A stretch of 47,350 bases of DNA from Belliella filtrata (GTDB taxonomy: Bacteria > Bacteroidota > Bacteroidia > Cytophagales > Cyclobacteriaceae), in contig NZ_JAKZGP010000042.1 in NCBI RefSeq assembly GCF_022549775.1, positions 1 through 47,350 of the forward strand, read 5' to 3'. Positions within the stretch are counted from its first letter, which is position 1. Each line of letters begins with the position of its first letter. Under the pieces are notes generated by a model. It saw only the letters and a program-made list of their open reading frames with translations, was not told where the DNA came from and ran no database searches. Made by a program: the position numbers and the translations under genes. Shown one piece after another: positions 42,908 to 47,350 of this stretch.

Positions 42908-44590
42908 CTATTCAGAGATCTTTACAAGATACCTATTATCAATAGCATTTTCTCTTGTTTTTGGGTTTATGAATTCCCCCTTGAGTCTTGATACGTGAAA
43001 ATTGACTGATTGTGCTATAATTTCACTTGACCATTTGTCGGACTGTAAGAGTTGGTCTATTGTTGGATCCATCGTGTACAAATAAAGCACTTTGTGCTCG
43101 TTAAGTTTTTGCTCTAATTCATCTTCATCAATATGCTTGTGCAGGTAGGCTGTGTAATAGTCAAATGCAAAACTATGTACACCATAGAAGTATACATTTT
43201 CATTTGGAATCTTTGCTTCCTTAGCCGTTTTTGCCAAGTTGTCTCCTGCTTGATATTGGAGCACTTTTGGATAGAAATTACCTTGCAAAAGAATATTGAT
43301 AAATGCTCCTAGGATAACAAGGCTAAATAAAAAATGCTGTTCTTGATTACTCACATTTTTGATCAACCAAATGCTAAGTCCTGCAATGACTGTCACCAGT
43401 ATTCCAAATAGAATCGACATTGGGAAGAAATATATGTTAAGGATAAGAACCAATACAGCTACCAAGAGAATCAGTCCCAGGTTTACTCGCTTCCATACAT
43501 TACTTAACTTAATGCTGTCAAGAAAGTCAGCAGTCATCAAAGCCATGAAAGGAATCAAAGTGATGATATAATGAGGTAGCTTGAAGCTTGACATGGAATA
43601 TATGGTGATCAATAGTGTGATCCCAGCCCATATTGACCAGATGAGGCCTTTTTCTCTCGAAGCTACTCTTTTGATCACATATATAAATGCAGTGAAGAAT
43701 AAAATAGACCATGGAATAAGGCTCCACAGTGAAGTATGTAAGAAAAAGAATGGGTCTTGACCACCGTCTGAGCCAAACTCGCCACCTCCAAATCGTTCAA
43801 AATTTTGTCCCCAAAGGATGAAGTATACTCCTGAGTTTCCAGTAGTGCCTCGTATTTCTAGCTCTGGATGTAAATCAAACTGTGTATAGTAACCATAAAG
43901 TGATGGCGAAATGAATATGAAAAAGGCTGGTATGATCAACCAAAGCTTATAAGATGCGAGGATTTTCCAATCTTTTTTCTCCAAAATATAAAAAAAGAAT
44001 ATAATTGTAGGTACTGCAGGGCCTATCATCCCTTTGGTCATAAATGCTAAAGCCAATCCTAGTGCAGTAAGGATAAGAGATTTCCAAGATTTTGATGCTT
44101 GAAACATCACCATTTGCCAAAAAGCGAAGATCATAAATGATGCGAGCATGCCATCCATTCTTACATCGCTATTGGCTAAAGTGAAAGCAAATGATGAAGC
44201 GAGAAGTAGTGCTGCTGTTTCTCCTACTTTTTTATTGTAAAGCTCTGATCCAAGTTTGTATGTAGCGTAGGTTCCCAGGATTGAAGTGAGGAGCGTGGGT
44301 AGTTTGTAAGCTAATGTATTGACGCCGAAAAGCTTGAACGAAATGGCTGCTGTCCAAAACAGTAAATGAGGCTTGTCCATATAAGGCTTGCCTATATCGT
44401 AGAGAGACCAAAAGTCTCCCGTAAGGTACATTCTCAAGGCAATATTTGCATGATGCGCAGGATCTGTTTCGAACAAAGGCACAAATGATCCGAAGATATA
44501 AGCTAAAGCAATCAATCCTACAGTGAAATACTTGATGGTCTGATTTTCCTCCTGTATCGGATTTTTTGTTTTGTTGAAAAAAGCTTCCAT
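42908..44590 (-). CDS. ArnT-like glycosyltransferase (GT39/PMT family)
   Basis: This 560-residue membrane enzyme has about 12 helices. The first loop contains FETDPAHHANIALRM, with the acidic residues that serve as catalytic base in GT39/ArnT enzymes, followed by KPYMDKPHLLFWTA. The C-terminal 110 residues form a soluble extracytoplasmic domain. It would transfer a sugar from a polyprenyl-phosphate donor to a lipid or protein at the periplasmic face. The DPM-like gene downstream is a natural donor-maker. The acceptor (lipid A, glycoprotein or glycolipid) cannot be told. Confidence 0.88.
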   Translation of the reverse strand: MEAFFNKTKNPIQEENQTIKYFTVGLIALAYIFGSFVPLFETDPAHHANIALRMYLTGDFWSLYDIGKPYMDKPHLLFWTAAISFKLFGVNTLAYKLPTLLTSILGTYATYKLGSELYNKKVGETAALLLASSFAFTLANSDVRMDGMLASFMIFAFWQMVMFQASKSWKSLILTALGLALAFMTKGMIGPAVPTIIFFFYILEKKDWKILASYKLWLIIPAFFIFISPSLYGYYTQFDLHPELEIRGTTGNSGVYFILWGQNFERFGGGEFGSDGGQDPFFFLHTSLWSLIPWSILFFTAFIYVIKRVASREKGLIWSIWAGITLLITIYSMSSFKLPHYIITLIPFMALMTADFLDSIKLSNVWKRVNLGLILLVAVLVLILNIYFFPMSILFGILVTVIAGLSIWLIKNVSNQEQHFLFSLVILGAFINILLQGNFYPKVLQYQAGDNLAKTAKEAKIPNENVYFYGVHSFAFDYYTAYLHKHIDEDELEQKLNEHKVLYLYTMDPTIDQLLQSDKWSSEIIAQSVNFHVSRLKGEFINPKTRENAIDNRYLVKISE

Positions 44591-44670
44591 TTACTATGAT
44601 TTTAGCACAAAGTTATCAATTATTCTGACAGGAAGCTCCCTAGTCGATAATCTCCAAAGCTGATGAGCTA

Positions 44671-44698
44671 AAAAAAGACCCTCCGAGTATGGAGGGTC
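44671..44698 (-). terminator. Terminator after hpf
   Basis: GACCCTCC and GGAGGGTC (44677-44684 and 44691-44698) form a perfect 8-bp stem with a 6-base loop. On the minus strand it is followed by six T (44676-44671). It lies 23 bases after the hpf stop. Confidence 0.92.
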
Positions 44699-44721
44699 TA
44701 GATGATTTGTTGTGGTTTGGG

Positions 44722-45027
44722 TTATTGGTGTGCTAATACTACTTTTTCTTTAAATTTCTTGATTTGTCGTCTGAGTGCCTCTACAGCTTCATCAGCCGCA
44801 GCTTCAAAGGAGTCACTCTGGTGTTTTGCAAAAAGTTGCTTTCCTGGTACATTCAATTTGATCTCTATGATTTTATTTTCATTCTTTTCGTTTTTATCTA
44901 ATCTCATAAAAACTTCACCGTCGATAATTCGATCATAGAAGGTGTCTAACTTGTCAGCTTTTCTTTGGATGAAATCTGTAAGTTTACGATCAGCATCGAA
45001 ATGGATGGAATGCATTTGAAGTTTCAT
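44722..45027 (-). CDS. hpf: Ribosome hibernation-promoting factor (short HPF/RaiA)
   Basis: This protein of about 101 residues starts MKLQMHSIHFDADRKLTDFI, with the conserved segments KADKLDTFYDRII and SDSFEAAADEAVEALRRQIKKFKEK. It binds the decoding region of idle 30S subunits. The frame extends back to an ATG at 45081 inside xerC, but the start at 45027 matches the family and leaves 28 bases after xerC. It lacks the C-terminal domain of long HPF. A terminator follows. It is transcribed with xerC. Confidence 0.93.
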   Translation of the reverse strand: MKLQMHSIHFDADRKLTDFIQRKADKLDTFYDRIIDGEVFMRLDKNEKNENKIIEIKLNVPGKQLFAKHQSDSFEAAADEAVEALRRQIKKFKEKVVLAHQ

Positions 45028-45055
45028 AATGGTATTTGTTTTAGTTAAACTTATA

Positions 45056-45940
45056 TTAAGCTTTAGGATGTGCTTGTTCAAACACGGCCTTGAGTTTTTC
45101 CATGGAATTGTGCGTGTACACTTGTGTAGCAGCTAGGCTAGCGTGCCCTAGTAAGTCCTTGACCGCATTTAGGTCAGCACCTTTGTTGAGTAGATGAGTA
45201 GCAAACGTATGTCTCAACAAGTGTGGACTTCTCTTGGAAGTCTGTGCAAAAAGATCCAAATAGTGTCTTACGATTCGGTATATCATCATAGGGTAAGCGG
45301 GGCTTCTATCTTTTCTAACGATAAAGTAGTCACTCTCGTCTACAAATGAAAATGTTTCTTCAAATACTTTTTTATACGAAATAATATTTTTTGTAATTAC
45401 GTTTGTCAAAGGAATTATTCTTTGTTTTTTACGTTTCCCTAGTATTTTGACCACCCCTTCTGTGAGGTCAAGATCCTTCCATTGGATAGATAGTAGTTCG
45501 CTGAGTCGTACACCTGTGAGGTAGAGAAACTCCATCACCATCTTATCTCGCTGCCCTTCAAAGTCAGTAGTGTATACTTCGGCTTCAAGAATTTTTTCAA
45601 TAGATTCCTCTTGGACAAATTCAGGGAGTCTTTTGCCTGTTTTGAGTGCTTTGACTTTGTAGGTTGGATCTTTGGTGATTTCACTTGATCTAAGCAAAAA
45701 CTTGTAAAAAGACTTTAGTGTGGCTATTTTTCGATTGATTGAGCTGGGGTTGAGCCCTTGCTCTACAAGATCGATGATCCATGCTCGGATCTCAGGGTGC
45801 TCGGAGAAGCTGATGTCTTCTCTTTCAAATGATAACTTACAGAACTCCTGAAATTGCTCCAAGTCTTTTTCGTAAGCCAAAATGGTGTGCTTACTGGCTC
45901 TTTTTTCGAATGCTATATAATTGATAAAAGAAGCGATCAT
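45056..45940 (-). CDS. xerC: XerC/D-like tyrosine recombinase
   Basis: This 294-residue enzyme has an N-terminal SAM-like domain (about 1-85) and a catalytic domain with all tyrosine-recombinase residues: Arg145 (TGVRLSEL), Lys near 169, His240 and Arg243 (PHLLRHTFATHLL), His266 (LLGHASLAATQVY) and the nucleophile Tyr275. XerC/D resolves chromosome dimers at dif. It precedes hpf, as in many Bacteroidota. XerC is favoured over XerD because of this locus, not from sequence. Confidence 0.92.
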   Translation of the reverse strand: MIASFINYIAFEKRASKHTILAYEKDLEQFQEFCKLSFEREDISFSEHPEIRAWIIDLVEQGLNPSSINRKIATLKSFYKFLLRSSEITKDPTYKVKALKTGKRLPEFVQEESIEKILEAEVYTTDFEGQRDKMVMEFLYLTGVRLSELLSIQWKDLDLTEGVVKILGKRKKQRIIPLTNVITKNIISYKKVFEETFSFVDESDYFIVRKDRSPAYPMMIYRIVRHYLDLFAQTSKRSPHLLRHTFATHLLNKGADLNAVKDLLGHASLAATQVYTHNSMEKLKAVFEQAHPKA

Positions 45941-46107
45941 TTGGCAAGTAATCTAGTTTTTGAAGTTAATCATTTTAGATGGAAAATGATAGAAATTTTG
46001 TAGAGATATCTTAATTACCAAGACCCTATTATTTTAAAATGGAATTATAAAATCCAGGAATAGGAAAGCGTAGAATCAATTTACGCTTAGTCGGGGTGGA
46101 TGTGAAG

Positions 46108-46749
46108 TTAAAATTTTTGGTTTTTAATGAGTGGTTCTTCAGGATTGTATATTGCATTCATGGATGCTGCACTTTCTTCAACTGTATTCGTAAACCCTAC
46201 TTCTTTTCTCCTGTCGTTGATTGACTCGGGTTTTTCAACTGGCCAAATTACCCAAGAGCCGTCATTACGCAATTTGCTACTGGCTTGTGTACCAAAAATC
46301 TGTTTTTTTCCTTGATACATCAACATTCTGTCCTGCATCATAGCAGCATGAATTTTACTTGCTTCATCGTTATTGGCTAATTCTTGCAATTGAGGAAAAT
46401 ATTTTTCTATTTCATTCAAATCAGCATGTTGTATTACTAAAAAAATTGATCGAGACCCTTTTTCACCTATTTCACTTTTTTTTGGCCAGCCATATTTATC
46501 AAGTTTGGCTTTTACCCAAGCTTGATTTGATGAATCTATTTTGTCCATTTCTGTAAAAATGTCACTAGGAAGCGGACTGTTTGATTGCATGGCTTCATTT
46601 ATTTGCTTCCGAAGACCTTGGTCTAGTTCCATAATAGAGTCTAGAGAAGCTGCAAATGCACTATAATCAGGCTTTTCTGAATTTTCATTTGATTTTTGCG
46701 AGCATGAAGTTATAGCAAATGTTATGGAAATAATGATGAAAATTTTCAT
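46108..46749 (-). CDS. DUF6624-like lipoprotein
   Basis: This 213-residue protein has a lipoprotein signal (MKIFIIISITFAITSC, Cys at residue 16). The mature part matches the DUF6624 pattern as I remember it: LDSIMELDQGLRKQI, KYGWPKKSEIGEKGSRSIFLVIQHAD and DRMLMYQGKKQIFGTQ. The function is unknown. It lies between rpsU and xerC, which are usually neighbours in Bacteroidota, so it may have been inserted there. There is an 80-base AT-rich gap upstream and a 167-base gap to xerC. Confidence 0.78.
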   Translation of the reverse strand: MKIFIIISITFAITSCSQKSNENSEKPDYSAFAASLDSIMELDQGLRKQINEAMQSNSPLPSDIFTEMDKIDSSNQAWVKAKLDKYGWPKKSEIGEKGSRSIFLVIQHADLNEIEKYFPQLQELANNDEASKIHAAMMQDRMLMYQGKKQIFGTQASSKLRNDGSWVIWPVEKPESINDRRKEVGFTNTVEESAASMNAIYNPEEPLIKNQKF

Positions 46750-46830
46750 ATCTAATTTTTAAGCTTTTACTAATTTAGGGTATAACGCCTTGGACTACTA
46801 AGTAAAAAGCCTAAGAAATGTTAAAGGCAT

Positions 46831-46862
46831 AAAAAAAGCGCATCCACTTTCGGTAGATGCGC
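46831..46862 (-). terminator. Terminator after rpsU
   Basis: GCGCATC (46838-46844) pairs with GATGCGC (46856-46862), with further partial pairing inside the loop. On the minus strand the stem is followed by seven T (46837-46831). It starts 43 bases after the rpsU stop. Confidence 0.88.
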
Positions 46863-46905
46863 CAATTGAGTGTATCTCAAAAAGATAGCAAACAATAAAA
46901 TGATA

Positions 46906-47100
46906 TTATTTTGCTTCTTCAGTTTGGAGTCTTTGCTTATAAGCAGCTTTGATCCTCTGCTCTCTGTTTTTTACAGAAGGTTTCACAAAGTGTTGTCTCG
47001 CTCTAAGTTCTCTTACAGCTCCAGTTCTATCAAACTTCTTTTTGAAACGCTTTAGCGCTTTTTCGATAGATTCGTTTTCTTTTACGTTGACTATGATCAT
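46906..47100 (-). CDS. rpsU: Small ribosomal subunit protein bS21
   Basis: This 64-residue basic protein starts MIIVNVKENESIEKALKRF, with KKKFDRTGAVRELRARQHF and KPSVKNREQRIKAAYKQRL. The ATG at 47100 is preferred over any upstream in-frame start because it fits the family and lies 9 bases after AGGAGG. In Bacteroidota bS21 helps cover the anti-Shine-Dalgarno end of 16S rRNA, so a strong Shine-Dalgarno on its own mRNA suggests feedback control. A terminator follows. Confidence 0.96.
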   Translation of the reverse strand: MIIVNVKENESIEKALKRFKKKFDRTGAVRELRARQHFVKPSVKNREQRIKAAYKQRLQTEEAK

Positions 47101-47106
47101 ATGTTT

Positions 47107-47133
47107 ACACCTCCTTTCAGGGTTGCAAAGGTA
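47107..47133 (-). promoter_or_regulatory. Extended Shine-Dalgarno and -7 element of rpsU
   Basis: On the minus strand GAAAGGAGGTGT (47118-47107) would pair with 12 consecutive bases of the usual 16S 3' end, which is far stronger than anything before other genes here. Just upstream, TACCTTTG (47133-47126) fits the -7 consensus, so the mRNA would start about 10 bases before the Shine-Dalgarno. A TTG at 47159-47157 is 23 bases from the -7 element, slightly beyond the usual spacing. Confidence 0.75.
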
Positions 47134-47293
47134 AGGAGAATATTTTGGTTTAAAAACAATTGCCAGCAATTCCGAGCATAAATTTTCAAGTTGATTGTTA
47201 GGTTGTTACAACTATGCTTAAGGATTAATCTTCGGGCTATTCAAAAGGAACGTAAAAAATCCTATATAACTGAACCTGAGTCACATGCATAGA

Positions 47294-47315
47294 ATTTCCA
47301 CTTTCCAGTGGAAAT
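47294..47315. repeat. Perfect 9-bp inverted repeat near the window end
   Basis: ATTTCCACT (47294-47302) and AGTGGAAAT (47307-47315) pair around TTCC. There is no T run on either side, so it is not a typical terminator. The 180 bases upstream of rpsU hold no gene I can see. Confidence 0.5.
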
Positions 47316-47350
47316 ACCTATCTTTGGTCTCATATTTTATTATATGTTTT

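Noticed and set aside
47101-47169. N-terminal extension of bS21
   Set aside because: It would read through the Shine-Dalgarno and promoter; the ATG at 47100 matches the family start exactly.

Overview
The window is AT-rich chromosomal DNA of a Bacteroidota bacterium, most likely order Cytophagales and near Cyclobacteriaceae (Algoriphagus/Belliella-like). This rests on protein style (Cys-poor AccD, long low-complexity IF-2, arginase-family 'formimidoylglutamase', Na+-NQR subunit F), on promoters resembling the TAnnTTTG -7 element, on weak Shine-Dalgarno sequences at almost every start except rpsU, and on the gene order mreBCD-mrdA-rodA and rpsU...xerC-hpf. It is mostly core genome with a small accessory stretch at about 19.3-25.2 kb. 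I see no rRNA, tRNA, CRISPR array, insertion sequence or prophage.

Layout. 1-1.6 kb: tail of a gene cut by the window edge, a secreted beta-propeller-like protein and a decayed alpha/beta-hydrolase remnant. 1.6-8.4 kb: an RDD protein divergent from a tightly overlapping operon (SpoIIM/DUF95, membrane protein, DUF4129, DUF4350, MoxR AAA+, DUF58), a conserved envelope module of unknown function. 8.5-13.9 kb, minus strand: mreB-mreC-mreD-mrdA-rodA, the rod elongation machinery. 14.4-19.2 kb, plus strand: rimP-nusA-infB, ending in a strong terminator. 19.3-24.5 kb: accessory envelope genes, in which two outer-membrane barrel-like proteins flank a vanadium-haloperoxidase/PAP2 lipoprotein whose sequence is an internal duplication with one catalytically dead half. 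24.6-25.2 kb: a HI1419/HI1420-type toxin-antitoxin pair whose toxin frame carries an in-frame stop. 25.4-34.2 kb: cstA, accD, an isolated nqrF, an arginase-family hydrolase missing one metal site, a cytochrome-b5-like protein, a murK/murQ murein-recycling pair and an rluB-type pseudouridine synthase. 34.2-39.7 kb: a duplicated-domain secreted protein, serS, a lipoprotein, a 2OG-Fe(II)-type dioxygenase and chrA. 39.8-40.9 kb: a wrecked AAA/DUF4143 ATPase gene. 41.0-44.6 kb, minus strand: a surface glycosylation set (GT39/ArnT-like, GT2/DPM-like, UPF0104 flippase-like). 44.7-47.1 kb, minus strand: rpsU, DUF6624-like lipoprotein, xerC and hpf.

How the genes work together. The first third is dominated by cell-envelope construction: the MoxR/DUF58 module converges on the elongasome operon, which diverges from the translation operon across a regulatory gap of about 420 bp. 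Murein recycling and surface-glycan genes reappear later. The right end couples ribosome hibernation (HPF) with bS21, whose mRNA carries a 12-nt match to the 16S 3' tail; this fits the proposed bS21 autoregulation in Bacteroidota.

The points most worth a second look are the duplicated haloperoxidase-like lipoprotein and its barrel neighbours, the rpsU Shine-Dalgarno, the arginase-family enzyme that keeps the Mn-A but not the Mn-B ligands, and the interrupted toxin. I found no clear candidate for a wholly new multi-gene system; the 19.3-24.5 kb cassette is the closest.
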